A stretch of DNA of 64,000 nt from Acidobacteriota bacterium (GCA_026394055.1 JAPKYZ010000041.1:1-64000); one strand, 5' to 3'. Shown: positions 15,203-23,860, counted from the first letter of the stretch. Made by a program: numbers and translations. Notes: a model not told the origin generated them from the letters alone.

Positions 15203-17464
15203 CTAGTCGCGCAAGAAGCCGTGGTAGAGCCCCATGTAGTAGGGCAGCAGGAAGACCGCGCCATCTCCCAGGCTGCGCCCATCGCCGCCCTGCTCCAGCG
15301 CCCAAGGGTCGTGGTTCCAGTGCTGCACGTACTGTTCATCGGCGGGTAGCACTTTGCCGTTCAACCGATAGCCACGTTGGCGGCCGCGAGCTTCGCCAAT
15401 CGGGCGCAGGTCTTGACGATGGGCGTGAGAGAGCCGCCAGTTGACGCGATCGAGCGGTATGCGCTTCAGCGTGTCGAGCGAGTCGTCCAGCCAGCCGCCC
15501 TTCGGCGATAGATCAACCGTGTCGTGGGTGCCCACCAGCTTTTCACCCGTGGCGAGCGAGGCGTAGATGAAGTTGAAGAACGGGTTCATCTCCGGCCGCT
15601 CATTCTCCCAAGCGTGGGCCAGGGCGCGCAGGTAGAAGCCCCGCAGCCGGGCGTCTTTCTCATAACGCAGCAGGCTGTAGAAGTTCATGAAGATCATCTC
15701 GTCGTCGGACTGGTTGCCGGCGCCGGGGCCGCCGTGCGTTTTGGGGAAGAGGACGTTCATCTCGTAGGCGTGTTCATCGATCAGCTTCCGCGCGGCCTGG
15801 TCATACTTGGGGTCGCCGGTGACGTGGCTGACCACTTTCAGGTAGGCCAGCAGGCTCAGCGAGTTCATGCCGCGCTCGCCCCAAAAGTCGTGGTTGTGAT
15901 TCATGCTGGCGGGGTCGAAATAGCCCCACCGCGTGGGCTTGCCGTCGTGGTCGACATAGTTGAAGCCATGCGCGAGAAAATGGTCGCCCATGGCCCGGAG
16001 GTGCTCGCGCACCGGGGCACGCTCGGCTTCGGTCTTGGCCACCAGGTCGAAATAGAGGCCGTAGAAAAAGAAGTGCCCGTCCAGCTCATCAGAGCTGGTG
16101 TCGGACTTCCAGTACCACTTCCCATCCGCCGTGCGCGGCCACCGCGGCGTGATCACCTTCCACAGCTTGTCGCGCGTGGCGCGGAACTGGCGGTCCCGCT
16201 CCGGTGAATCGTGCTGATTCGGATCAGGCCCATCGCCGGGCAGAATGGTGCGCGCGACAAAGCCACGCGGAGCGGGATGGCCGCCCGTCTGCGTCACCGT
16301 GCCCAGAAATCGCAACGCCTCAAACGCCTTTACGGCACGAGCTTTCGCCTCCGGGCTGCCGGTGGCTCCAAAAGCAAAGCACTGCGCGGCGCCGTACATG
16401 GAGGTCCACAGGCCGTCGTTGTCGCTGTCGTGATTGGTCCACTCGTTCAGATCACCGGGCCGCGCGAGCCGCGCTTCCAGGACATAGCCCATGGGCGTGC
16501 GGCGATGGCGCTTCTCAATCTCGTCGTCGAACTGCTTCGCCTTGGCGGCCAGCGTCAATGGCTTCAGCGCAATCTCAGAAACGCCTTGGCTACCGGCCAC
16601 CCAAGCCGAGCCATCAGCCGCCGCCGCTACTTGCCGCACGGCATCGTCAGCCAGCCAGCGCTTGCCTTGCCGGTAGCCCCAATGCTGGCCATCAAAGGTC
16701 ACCACACCTTTGGTGGTGCCGAACCACGCGCGACCGTTCGCGGCCGCCACCCTGGTGAAGTCGCCAAAGGGAACGCCGTCGGACGCGTCATAGAGCTTCC
16801 AGCGGCCTTGGTCGAGCACGCCCGCACCCTGCGGACTCGCAAACCAGAGCCGCCCTTTTTCATCAAAGGCGACACCCCGGACATCAATCGGCGCCCAACT
16901 GCGGCGGCCATCGCTGGGCCGGAGGGTCTCCCAAACACCTTTGGCGGAGCGCAGGAACAACCCGTTTTGCGCGGCCACGGCCACCCGCTCATCAGACGCC
17001 ACGGCGATCTGCTGGATTTGGGTTCCCGTGAACGCACCCTCTTGCTCGAGCGTGCCTTGCCCACGCCGGAACAGGGCCGCGTCGGTGGCCACCCAGAGTT
17101 CGCTTCCGGCGGCCAGCGCCACGATGGGCCGGCTGCCGCTGACCATCGCCACTTCCGGGCGGCCGGTAGTGATCTTTGAGATCCGCTGCCCCTTGGCCAC
17201 CCAAACGCCCCCCGGCCCCGCCGCCACAAGATCAACCGGCCCATCGGGCTGCTCCACCACCCATGCCGCACCCCTCCTCACCGCCAAGCCCCGGGCGGTG
17301 GCGGCGTACACCGCCGAGCCATGGATGGCCACACCACGAACGTCGTTGGACGGCAGTCCCCGCCCGGTGTCATGAACGAACCGCGTTTCACTGAGAAAGG
17401 TGCCCACACGCACGGGCTCGGCCGCCAGGGGCAGGAGAAGGAGGATCAGAGATGGGAGGCTCAC
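15203..17464 (-). CDS. Secreted protein: regulator-type beta-propeller fused to a helical C-terminal domain
   Basis: The start is set at GTG 17464 (VSLPSLILLLLPLAAEP, a signal peptide), preceded by TACACT and six bases; the ORF extends 58 codons upstream without any protein-like start. This gives 753 residues. Residues about 20-330 contain propeller repeats of the kind found in sensor kinases (GLPSNDVRGVAIHGSAVYAATARGL; DEKGRLWFASPQGAGVL; GTTKGVVTFDGQHW). Residues about 340-750 are helical and rich in Trp and Asp, with DSDNDGLWTSMYGAAQ, SDELDGHFFFYGLYFDLV and RALAHAWENERPEMNPF, which resembles (alpha/alpha) barrel carbohydrate-active or lyase proteins. No kinase domain follows the propeller. 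The reaction is unknown. Confidence 0.7.
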   Translation of the reverse strand: MSLPSLILLLLPLAAEPVRVGTFLSETRFVHDTGRGLPSNDVRGVAIHGSAVYAATARGLAVRRGAAWVVEQPDGPVDLVAAGPGGVWVAKGQRISKITTGRPEVAMVSGSRPIVALAAGSELWVATDAALFRRGQGTLEQEGAFTGTQIQQIAVASDERVAVAAQNGLFLRSAKGVWETLRPSDGRRSWAPIDVRGVAFDEKGRLWFASPQGAGVLDQGRWKLYDASDGVPFGDFTRVAAANGRAWFGTTKGVVTFDGQHWGYRQGKRWLADDAVRQVAAAADGSAWVAGSQGVSEIALKPLTLAAKAKQFDDEIEKRHRRTPMGYVLEARLARPGDLNEWTNHDSDNDGLWTSMYGAAQCFAFGATGSPEAKARAVKAFEALRFLGTVTQTGGHPAPRGFVARTILPGDGPDPNQHDSPERDRQFRATRDKLWKVITPRWPRTADGKWYWKSDTSSDELDGHFFFYGLYFDLVAKTEAERAPVREHLRAMGDHFLAHGFNYVDHDGKPTRWGYFDPASMNHNHDFWGERGMNSLSLLAYLKVVSHVTGDPKYDQAARKLIDEHAYEMNVLFPKTHGGPGAGNQSDDEMIFMNFYSLLRYEKDARLRGFYLRALAHAWENERPEMNPFFNFIYASLATGEKLVGTHDTVDLSPKGGWLDDSLDTLKRIPLDRVNWRLSHAHRQDLRPIGEARGRQRGYRLNGKVLPADEQYVQHWNHDPWALEQGGDGRSLGDGAVFLLPYYMGLYHGFLRD

Positions 17465-17476
17465 TCTGGCAGTGTA
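17462..17476 (-). promoter_or_regulatory. Putative leaderless promoter of the propeller protein
   Basis: On the minus strand TACACT, six bases (GCCAGA), then GTG at 17464. This supports the GTG start at the signal peptide over upstream candidates. Confidence 0.45.
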
Positions 17477-17501
17477 GCGAGGGCCGGGCGCCCGTAGAAG
17501 T

Positions 17502-17645
17502 TCAACGCTGGGCGTTGACGTAGGAGCGGAGCACTTCATTGATGCGCGTCTGATACCGCCGCCCGGTGGTCTTGAAAAAGGCCAGTACGTCGGCATCGAT
17601 CCGAAGTGTGACCTGCTTCTTCGCTGTGTCCCATTCAAATTCCAT
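17502..17645 (-). CDS. Orphan BrnA-like ribbon-helix-helix antitoxin, 47 residues
   Basis: Read from the minus strand: ATG at 17645, stop TGA at 17504-17502. Residues 10-47 (KQVTLRIDADVLAFFKTTGRRYQTRINEVLRSY) match the BrnA antitoxin C-terminal ribbon-helix-helix. The first ten residues, MEFEWDTAKK, look like the start of a BrnT toxin (M-x-F-x-W-D-x-x-K), although similar starts occur in some short BrnA/CopG proteins. There is no BrnT gene beside it. It is either a minimal antitoxin without a partner or the product of a deletion that joined brnT to brnA. It lies between gspF and the propeller gene on the same strand. Confidence 0.65.
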   Translation of the reverse strand: MEFEWDTAKKQVTLRIDADVLAFFKTTGRRYQTRINEVLRSYVNAQR

Positions 17646-17703
17646 CCGCGCCTTCAATTCAAGGCAACAGAATGTAACTACAAATGGCAGTACAAGAGAT
17701 CGG

Positions 17704-18915
17704 CTACCGCAGCGTGTCGGCCAGCGAGAAGATCGGCAGGTAGAGCGCGATCAGCACGAAGGCGACGAAGACGCCCATGAAGATCATGATGGCGGGTTCC
17801 ACCAACCCCAGTACGGCAGCCATGCGCGTTTGCACGTCGTCTTCAAAGAACTCGGCCACCGAGTTGAGCATGGCCGACAAGGCGCCCGTCGATTCGCCCA
17901 CCTCGATCATGTCGATGGCGAGTGGAGGGAAGATACCGGTCTGCGAGAGCGACAGCGACAGCGCCTGGCCTTCACGCACACCCTTGCGGGCCCGCAGCAG
18001 CATCTCGCGGAGCAGCACGCTACCCGTCGAATCGCCCGCGGTTTCGAGCGCCTGCACCAGCGGAATGCCGCCCACCAGCAGCGTTGAGAGCACGCGGGAA
18101 AACTGGGCCACCTGGAACTTCACCCAGATCTCGCCAATCACCGGCAGCTTCAGCTTGATCCGGTCCAGCGTCACCTGCGCGGCGGGCGTGCGAGACCAGA
18201 ACCGGAAGCCCACCACCGCCCCCACCAGCAATAGGAACACCGCCAGCACGTAGTTCTTGGCCGTCGTGCCCACCGCGATCAGCAACTGGGTGGCGGCCGG
18301 TAGGCTGGCCGACATGTCGGTGTAGAGCACCGCGAAGCTGGGCACCACGAAGGTGATCAGAAAGACGATCAGGCAGATCACCAAGAAGACCAGGATCGAC
18401 GGGTACATCAGCGACAGCAGCAGCTTCTTGCGAGCCGCCAGCGTCAGCCGTTGATAGGAGACATACCGGTCCAGCACTTCAGTGAGCGAGCCGGATTTTT
18501 CGCCCGCCATGACGCTGGTGACGTAGATGGGCGGGAAAATCCCTTGGTGCGAAAACGCGTCCGAGAGCTGCACGCCGGTCTTGACCTCGTCACGGATGGC
18601 CCGGGCGGCCACCTGCAGGCGGCCTTCGGTCAAGCGATCGGCGAGCAATTCCAGTGCCTTCAAGATCGGCAACCCAGCGCGGATCAGCGTGACGAACTGC
18701 TGGTTGAAGACCAGGAATTTTTCAACATTCAGTTTGCCCTTGGACTTGCCCGCCAGCTTGCTCAGCCCGCCCAGCGCGGACGCCGAGCGGATGGAATAGA
18801 TCAGAAACCCCTGCTGCGTCAGCCGCTCCCGGAGATCCTGCTCCGACGCGCCTTCAGCCGTCTCCTGCCGGATCTGGCCGCGGGCGTCAGCGTATTTGAG
18901 TAGAAATTGTGGCAG
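17704..18915 (-). CDS. gspF: GspF/PilC-type inner-membrane platform protein, apparent CTG start
   Basis: The reading frame continues well upstream of the first ATG/GTG/TTG-type start. It encodes LKYADARGQIRQETAEGASEQDLRERL and GFLIYSIRSA, the normal GspF N-terminal domain. An in-frame TAG stands at 18933-18931, and between it and the protein the only plausible start is CTG at 18915 (reading MPQFLLKYADARG), with GGAG eight bases upstream. This gives 403 residues, the family length. Two GspF domains are visible (about 65-190 and 265-390), with three membrane helices (near 170, 220 and 375). It is the platform for the PilB-type ATPase encoded at 6839-8458. Confidence 0.88.
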   Translation of the reverse strand: MPQFLLKYADARGQIRQETAEGASEQDLRERLTQQGFLIYSIRSASALGGLSKLAGKSKGKLNVEKFLVFNQQFVTLIRAGLPILKALELLADRLTEGRLQVAARAIRDEVKTGVQLSDAFSHQGIFPPIYVTSVMAGEKSGSLTEVLDRYVSYQRLTLAARKKLLLSLMYPSILVFLVICLIVFLITFVVPSFAVLYTDMSASLPAATQLLIAVGTTAKNYVLAVFLLLVGAVVGFRFWSRTPAAQVTLDRIKLKLPVIGEIWVKFQVAQFSRVLSTLLVGGIPLVQALETAGDSTGSVLLREMLLRARKGVREGQALSLSLSQTGIFPPLAIDMIEVGESTGALSAMLNSVAEFFEDDVQTRMAAVLGLVEPAIMIFMGVFVAFVLIALYLPIFSLADTLR

Positions 18916-18934
18916 GGGAGTGCGCTCCGGTTGC

Positions 18935-18949
18935 TAAACTTCGAGTTTG
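18935..18949 (+). promoter_or_regulatory. Putative leaderless promoter of the substrate-binding lipoprotein
   Basis: TAAACT (18935-18940), six bases, then TTG at 18947. Supports the TTG as start. Confidence 0.45.
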
Positions 18950-19870
18950 GCCTCGATACTGTTGACGCTCCGCGCCTCGCAGGCGTGCAATCTTGTTTTC
19001 CTCACCGCGATGCTGCTGGCCACCTCCGCCTGCAGCCGTCCGGCGAGCGGACCCGTGCGCCTCACCACCTTCCAAGGCGCCGTGGACCCGTATCTCGCCC
19101 AAGCAATCGGCGCATTTCGCGAACGCAGCCTGGATGTCCAGATCACCGCCGTGCCCAGCACCGCCAAGGCCATGGAATCGCTGCTGGGCGGCAGTGCGGA
19201 CGTGATCCTGGGCACTTATGAGCAGACCGTGCAGATGGCGGCCAAGGGCAAGAACCTGGCACCGATCGCCGTGCTCGACACCTGCCACTGCCTGGCGCTG
19301 GTAACGCTGAAACCGGGCATCGCGCAACCCTCCGATCTAGCCGGCAAGGTGATCGGCGTCGCGGCCCCCGGCGGCCAGATGCAGAACTTCGCCCGCTTCC
19401 TGCTGAAGGGCGCGGAAGCCAGCTACGCGGCCATCGGAGTGGGACCAGCCTCCGTCGCGGCCCTGGAGGCGGGCCAAGTGGACGCGGGCGTGGTGCTCTA
19501 CACCAGCTTTCTGGCTCTCAAACAACGTCACCCGGAGCTGAAAGTGATCGCGGAGACTTACACGCGCGAAGGCATGCGGGCGTCGCTGGGTGTGGATGCG
19601 TATGCCTCCAAGTCAGTGCTGGCCGAAGCCAGCTGGATCGCCGCCCATCCACGCGAAGCGGGCGCGCTGAAGGCGGCCTTTCTCGCGGGCACGGCGTGGA
19701 TGAAGGCCCACACGCCAGAACAAATTGTCGACCAACTTCCACCAGAAGCGCGCGGGGCGGACCGCAATGTCGACCTGACGCTGCTGCGGCTGCTGGTCCC
19801 GCTGGCTTCGGAGACTGGCGAGGTTCCCGCCGGAGCCGACAGCGTAGCGCGGCGGGTGCTCGCTCCGTAG
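18947..19870 (+). CDS. NMT1/SsuA-like ABC transporter substrate-binding lipoprotein
   Basis: A 307-residue protein (TTG start at 18947). The signal peptide ends in a lipobox-like LATSACS, so the mature protein probably begins with a lipid-anchored Cys near residue 29. The body is the periplasmic-binding fold used for sulfonates, thiamine precursors and nitrate: RLTTFQGAVDPYLAQAIGAF, SAKAMESLLGGSADVILGTYEQ, DLAGKVIGVAAPGG, AALEAGQVDAGVVL. No permease or ATPase gene adjoins it, so its transporter partner is elsewhere or it serves another role. It is divergent from gspF with a 31-base gap. Confidence 0.8.
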   Translation: MASILLTLRASQACNLVFLTAMLLATSACSRPASGPVRLTTFQGAVDPYLAQAIGAFRERSLDVQITAVPSTAKAMESLLGGSADVILGTYEQTVQMAAKGKNLAPIAVLDTCHCLALVTLKPGIAQPSDLAGKVIGVAAPGGQMQNFARFLLKGAEASYAAIGVGPASVAALEAGQVDAGVVLYTSFLALKQRHPELKVIAETYTREGMRASLGVDAYASKSVLAEASWIAAHPREAGALKAAFLAGTAWMKAHTPEQIVDQLPPEARGADRNVDLTLLRLLVPLASETGEVPAGADSVARRVLAP

Positions 19871-19966
19871 TACAACAGCGGCAATAAACGTTGGCGTCTG
19901 CGGTCAATCCGCGTGCGCCTCTGGTCAGTCGAAAAATCGCCCTCGGGCCGCAAGATCGAGGTGCGT

Positions 19967-20462
19967 ATGAAACACACCAACCACTTCTTCCTCCTAGCCT
20001 GCACCTTCGCGGGCCTTCTAATCACCCCAGCCACGGCGCAGATCAACGCCACTTCCGGCGAGCCCAAGCGCGAGATCATCGTGCATGCCTTCCGTTCGCC
20101 CAGCATCGGTATTGAGTACCGCCATGGCTTGCTGGGCTACCGTGGGCGTTTACCCAACGATCATCAAACCGAGCGATAGCGGCGAAGCCAAGAACACGCT
20201 GTTCGCCAAGACCGGCGTCACGGCCTACCTGTTCGAAGTCCCCACGGGCGGCGCGCGCAAGTCAGAGATCTTCACGTCCGTCTCCTACCTGCGCGGCCTC
20301 AACCAGGGGTGGACCAACGCCGTGCAGTTTGAACCGGGCTTCCGTTGGGCGATGACCAAGAACCTCGACTTCCGCGTCGGCGCCAGCTTCCTGAAAGGCG
20401 CAGACCGGCCGCTACGGATCAACCCCACGATTGGCGTCAGTTGGAACTTCTCCCGCAACTAG
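19967..20462 (+). pseudogene. Secreted (outer-membrane-like) protein broken by a frameshift
   Basis: An ATG at 19967 with a good Shine-Dalgarno (GAGGT, five bases) opens a signal peptide (MKHTNHFFLLACTFAGLLI, ending near TPATAQ) and reads ...SIGIEYRHGLLGY to a stop at 20177-20179. The sequel lies one base forward, from about 20142: VGVYPTIIKPSDSGEAKNTL, then TNAVQFEPGFRWAMTKNLDFRVGASF and a final NPTIGVSWNFSRN, ending at 20462. The two parts together make one beta-barrel-like protein of about 164 residues, with the shift located around 20130-20145. It is a pseudogene, an assembly or sequencing error, or less likely a programmed +1 shift. The family is not recognised. Confidence 0.65.
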
Positions 20463-20498
20463 GTGTGAGACCATCAGCCAAACCATGGAGCCGCGCCG

Positions 20499-21230
20499 AT
20501 GAATGAATCCGAACCCCAACGCCACGCCCAGAAACTAGTGGGCGGCGCGTTGTTCGCCTTCCCGCTGCTGATTCAGATCCCTTACGGGATGCTGATTGCC
20601 ACCTACGAGTACCCGGCCATCCTGCGCCAGCCCGCGGAGGCGATTCTCACCAAGTTCGCCGCGGGCGGCCCGAGCCTAATCGCTGCCTGGTATCTCTACG
20701 GCGCGGCGATCCTGCCATTGCTATTGGCGATGGCGGCGCTGCCGGGAGTGGTCCGGGCACGGCGCGCCTGGCTGCTGGAGGCGGTGACGCGCGTGGGTGT
20801 CGCATCCGCCGTGGTCCAGATGATCGGCCTGCTGCGCTGGGTGTTTGCGGTGCCACCGCTGGCTGCGGCCTTTGTGCAACCCGCCACTACGGCCGAAGCC
20901 AAAGCGGCGATCGTCGTCAGCTTCAACACGCAACACCAGTTGTTCGGCGTGATGTTGGGGGAGCATTTGGGGCAACTACTGCTCGCCGCGTGGACGATCG
21001 GCGTCGTCCTCAGCCTGCCGGTCCACACCATGCGGGACCGCGTGCGCTTCGGGCTGGGCTTGCTGGCGGGCACTCTATTCTTGATCGGCCTGGGCGACGG
21101 CCTGGCCACGGTCGCCACGCTGCCGGTGAACGTCAGTGCCGTTCCCGGCATCGCGTTTCTCATCTGGTCCGTCTGGTGCTGTGTGCTGGGCTGGACGGTT
21201 TGGCGCGGGGCTGAAGCGGCAGAACTCTAG
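20499..21230 (+). CDS. DUF4386-like integral membrane protein
   Basis: A 243-residue protein with six or seven hydrophobic segments (near 18-35, 60-80, 95-120, 145-170, 180-195 and 215-235). A GGAG Shine-Dalgarno lies eight bases before the ATG. The layout (QKLVGGALFAFPLLIQIPYGMLI; a periplasmic loop; a conserved HQLFGVMLGEHLGQLLLAAW segment) resembles DUF4386 proteins, whose function is unknown. Its stop overlaps the stop of the convergent AraC-type regulator. Confidence 0.65.
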   Translation: MNESEPQRHAQKLVGGALFAFPLLIQIPYGMLIATYEYPAILRQPAEAILTKFAAGGPSLIAAWYLYGAAILPLLLAMAALPGVVRARRAWLLEAVTRVGVASAVVQMIGLLRWVFAVPPLAAAFVQPATTAEAKAAIVVSFNTQHQLFGVMLGEHLGQLLLAAWTIGVVLSLPVHTMRDRVRFGLGLLAGTLFLIGLGDGLATVATLPVNVSAVPGIAFLIWSVWCCVLGWTVWRGAEAAEL

Positions 21231-22237
21231 CCGCGGCGGAAGGCTTGGGGAGTGACACCGGTCCACTTGCGGAAGCTGCGATGAAAGGCACTGGGCTCAG
21301 AAAACCCCAATAGGAACGACACTTCAGCAATCGATGCCTGATGATTCTTGAGGTAGTCCATGGCCAAGTCGCGCCGCAGATCATCGAGCAGTTGCCGGAA
21401 GGAGACGCCCACTTGCTGGAGCTCCCGCTGCAACGCCCGCTCGCTCACCCGCAGCGCGCGGGCGATGGCGGAAAGCTCGGGTGCTTCTCCACGCAGCCGC
21501 CGCCCGATCTCGTGGCGTACACGATCCACCAAAGAATCCGGCTCCTGCTCCACGCGGCGCGCGATCTGCGCCTCAAACGTTTCGAGCAATGCCGGATTCG
21601 CTTGCAGCACGGGCCACTCCAGCGCTTCGGCCCGGAACGTGAGCCGCGTCGCGTCCGCGCTAAAGACGGGCGGCGCGGCGAACAATCGCTGATGCTCTCC
21701 GATGCGGGCGGGCCGGGCATGGGCGAATTCGACCCGGCTCAACGGCAGTGGCCGTCCCGCCAACGCCTTGGCAATGGCCAGCATGGCGGCGCTCGCCGAC
21801 TCCGCCGATTGCCGCGGGTGCCGCAACAGAAAGTTGCCAGGCAAGTCAACTACGGCCCATTCCAGTTGCGCGTCCAGGCCTTCGCGGCTCAACCGCAGTG
21901 TGGTGGCGCGGTTGATCGTGTTCCAGTAGCGGATCAGCCGCTCGATGGCCGCGCCGACCGTTTCGCAGCTCAGCATCACGAACCCGAGCAACCCCAACAT
22001 CGATGGGTGCACGGATTCGCCCAGATGGAGACCCAAATCTTGGTCCTCCGTGCGGTCAATCGCAATCTGCCAGGCACGTTCGTAGACCGTTCCAGCGACC
22101 GGCTCATCCGGCGTGGCCAGCAGCGCGCGCGAGACGCCGATCGCCGCACAGAGCTCATCAATATCAGCGCCGCGCGAGCCTGCGTACAGCACGAGATCGC
22201 GCACAAAGCTGGCATTGAAGCGGACGCCGCTGCTCAT
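21227..22237 (-). CDS. AraC family transcriptional regulator
   Basis: A 336-residue protein. The N-terminal part (about 15-200) resembles the Arabinose_bd/OruR-type sensing domain (AIGVSRALLATPDEPVAGTVYERAWQIA; LHLGESVHPSMLGLLGFVMLSC). The C-terminal double helix-turn-helix (about 235-333) includes LSAIARALRVSERALQRELQQVGVSFRQLLDDLRRDLAMDYL and ASIAEVSFLLGFSEPSAFHRSFRKWTGVTPQAFRR. Such proteins activate or repress nearby genes on binding a small molecule. The convergent DUF4386 gene or the upstream peptidase could be a target; nothing in the sequence decides. Confidence 0.9.
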   Translation of the reverse strand: MSSGVRFNASFVRDLVLYAGSRGADIDELCAAIGVSRALLATPDEPVAGTVYERAWQIAIDRTEDQDLGLHLGESVHPSMLGLLGFVMLSCETVGAAIERLIRYWNTINRATTLRLSREGLDAQLEWAVVDLPGNFLLRHPRQSAESASAAMLAIAKALAGRPLPLSRVEFAHARPARIGEHQRLFAAPPVFSADATRLTFRAEALEWPVLQANPALLETFEAQIARRVEQEPDSLVDRVRHEIGRRLRGEAPELSAIARALRVSERALQRELQQVGVSFRQLLDDLRRDLAMDYLKNHQASIAEVSFLLGFSEPSAFHRSFRKWTGVTPQAFRRG

Positions 22238-22255
22238 TGACGAAGGACGGGCGGC

Positions 22256-23833
22256 CTACTTCTTCGCAAAGCGCTTGAAGAAGCTTGTGTCCTTCCACTG
22301 CGGCGTCACCGGCTGATCGGCCACACGGCGGGCGAACTCAAACAGGATGCCGTTGAACTTAGCAGCGCCTTCTTTGTCGACCGGCTGCGTTAGGTCGTCG
22401 GAGGGGGCGTGGTAACGCTCGGTCAACCAGTCCTTGTGTTGCTTTTCTTCGGGTGAGCCTTTGTCGTAGCCAAAGCCCGCATTGATCGACGGAATGCCTT
22501 CGCGCACGAAGTTGTACTGGTCACTGCGGATGAAGGCGTTGCGCTCTGGTTGCGGGTCCGGCTGCACGCGGATGCCGGCTTCCTGGGCGACCGCCGTCAG
22601 CGTATCGCCCAGGTCAGAATCCGTCAGCCCCAACACCCGCAGGACCACCAGTGAGTGGATGGGCAGAAACATGTCCATGTTGAGATTGGCCACCATCTTG
22701 CCCTTCAGCGTCGGGTGCGTGGCAAAGTAGCGCGAGCCTTTCAGCCCCTTCTCTTCGCCGGTGACGGCCACGAAGGCCAGGCTGCGCTTGGGTGCAATGC
22801 CGCGGTCCTTGAACATCTTGGCGATCTCGATCAGCGACGCGATGCCGCTGGCGTTGTCCATGGCGCCGTTGTGGATGCCATCGCCTTCAATCACCACGCT
22901 CTTGCCGACGTGGTCGATGTGGGCCGACATGACGACGAACTCATTCCGGAGCTTGGGGTCGCTGCCTGGAACCATGCCGATGATGTTTTGGCTTTCGACG
23001 TCTTCGCGCGTGATGGTCTGCTTGGCCCGCAGCGTGCCGGGCAGGGCGAAGCGCGGCAAACGTTCCTTGCGATCAGCCAGGGCCAGCAGTTCTGCAATGG
23101 TGTGGCCCGACCCGGCGAAGAGCCGATCGGCGCGCTCGGCATTCCACGCCAAGCCAATTTTCATGCCGCCCGATTCGTCCAGCGTCGCATCGGCCAGCTC
23201 CATTGACGGCAGCAGCCGAGCTCGAGAGGCGCGGGCCCAGGGGATGTCCGCGTTCTTGGGGTTCTGGATGGTGATGGTGCCGATGGCGCCCATGTCACGC
23301 AACACCTTTGATCGAACCGAGGGGTGCTGATAGTGGGCGGACAGCTCCGAGGGGATGCCTTCGGGCACGCCTTGGATGAAGACCACGATCTTGCCCTTCA
23401 GGTCCAGGCCCGTCAGGTCGTCGTAACTCTTCTCGGGCACCGCGAAGCCGTAGCCCGCAAACACCAGGCCCGCGTCGACATTGGGAGCCGGATCAATGCG
23501 CAGCCCAATCGACGCTTCACGGCCCAGCACCACCGGCTCGGCCTTGCCGTCGCGCACCAGTTCGAGCGACGAGTTGGCCTCATCAATGCGGCGCACCTTG
23601 AAGCCCACCGGCTGAAAGTAACCCCGCGTTCCGGCGGGCTTCAGACCGGCGCGCTCAAATTCAGCCGCCAGATATTCGGCCGCCATGCGATGCCCCTTGG
23701 AGCCGGTCTCGCGGCCTTCCATCTTGTCGTCGGCCAGCACCTCGACATGTTTCCACCAGCGCGCCGCCGCCGGTGAGAGTTCAGCCGCCGGAGCCAGAAC
23801 GCCGGCCAGCAGAAAGATTGAGATCAGCTTCAT
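22256..23833 (-). CDS. Secreted M28 family metallopeptidase
   Basis: A 525-residue protein with a signal peptide (MKLISIFLLAGVLAPAA). It has an inserted PA-like domain (about 125-250) and a di-zinc M28 catalytic domain: MSAHIDHVGKS (first His), NGAMDNASGIASL (bridging Asp), VAVTGEEKGLKGSRYF (catalytic and metal Glu), NLNMDMFLPI (Asp) and a late TERYHAPSDD (His). Family members are aminopeptidases or carboxypeptidases acting in the periplasm or outside the cell. AAGGGG-like pairing (AAGGGG, about ten bases upstream) could serve as ribosome site. Next to gamma-glutamyltransferase, so peptide scavenging is a reasonable shared role (inference). Confidence 0.9.
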   Translation of the reverse strand: MKLISIFLLAGVLAPAAELSPAAARWWKHVEVLADDKMEGRETGSKGHRMAAEYLAAEFERAGLKPAGTRGYFQPVGFKVRRIDEANSSLELVRDGKAEPVVLGREASIGLRIDPAPNVDAGLVFAGYGFAVPEKSYDDLTGLDLKGKIVVFIQGVPEGIPSELSAHYQHPSVRSKVLRDMGAIGTITIQNPKNADIPWARASRARLLPSMELADATLDESGGMKIGLAWNAERADRLFAGSGHTIAELLALADRKERLPRFALPGTLRAKQTITREDVESQNIIGMVPGSDPKLRNEFVVMSAHIDHVGKSVVIEGDGIHNGAMDNASGIASLIEIAKMFKDRGIAPKRSLAFVAVTGEEKGLKGSRYFATHPTLKGKMVANLNMDMFLPIHSLVVLRVLGLTDSDLGDTLTAVAQEAGIRVQPDPQPERNAFIRSDQYNFVREGIPSINAGFGYDKGSPEEKQHKDWLTERYHAPSDDLTQPVDKEGAAKFNGILFEFARRVADQPVTPQWKDTSFFKRFAKK

Positions 23834-23860
23834 TGTGTATTCGCCCCTTTGCCGCGCGGA

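Noticed and set aside
18672-18674. TTG as gspF start
   Set aside because: It would remove 81 residues of conserved GspF N-terminal domain that are in frame upstream.
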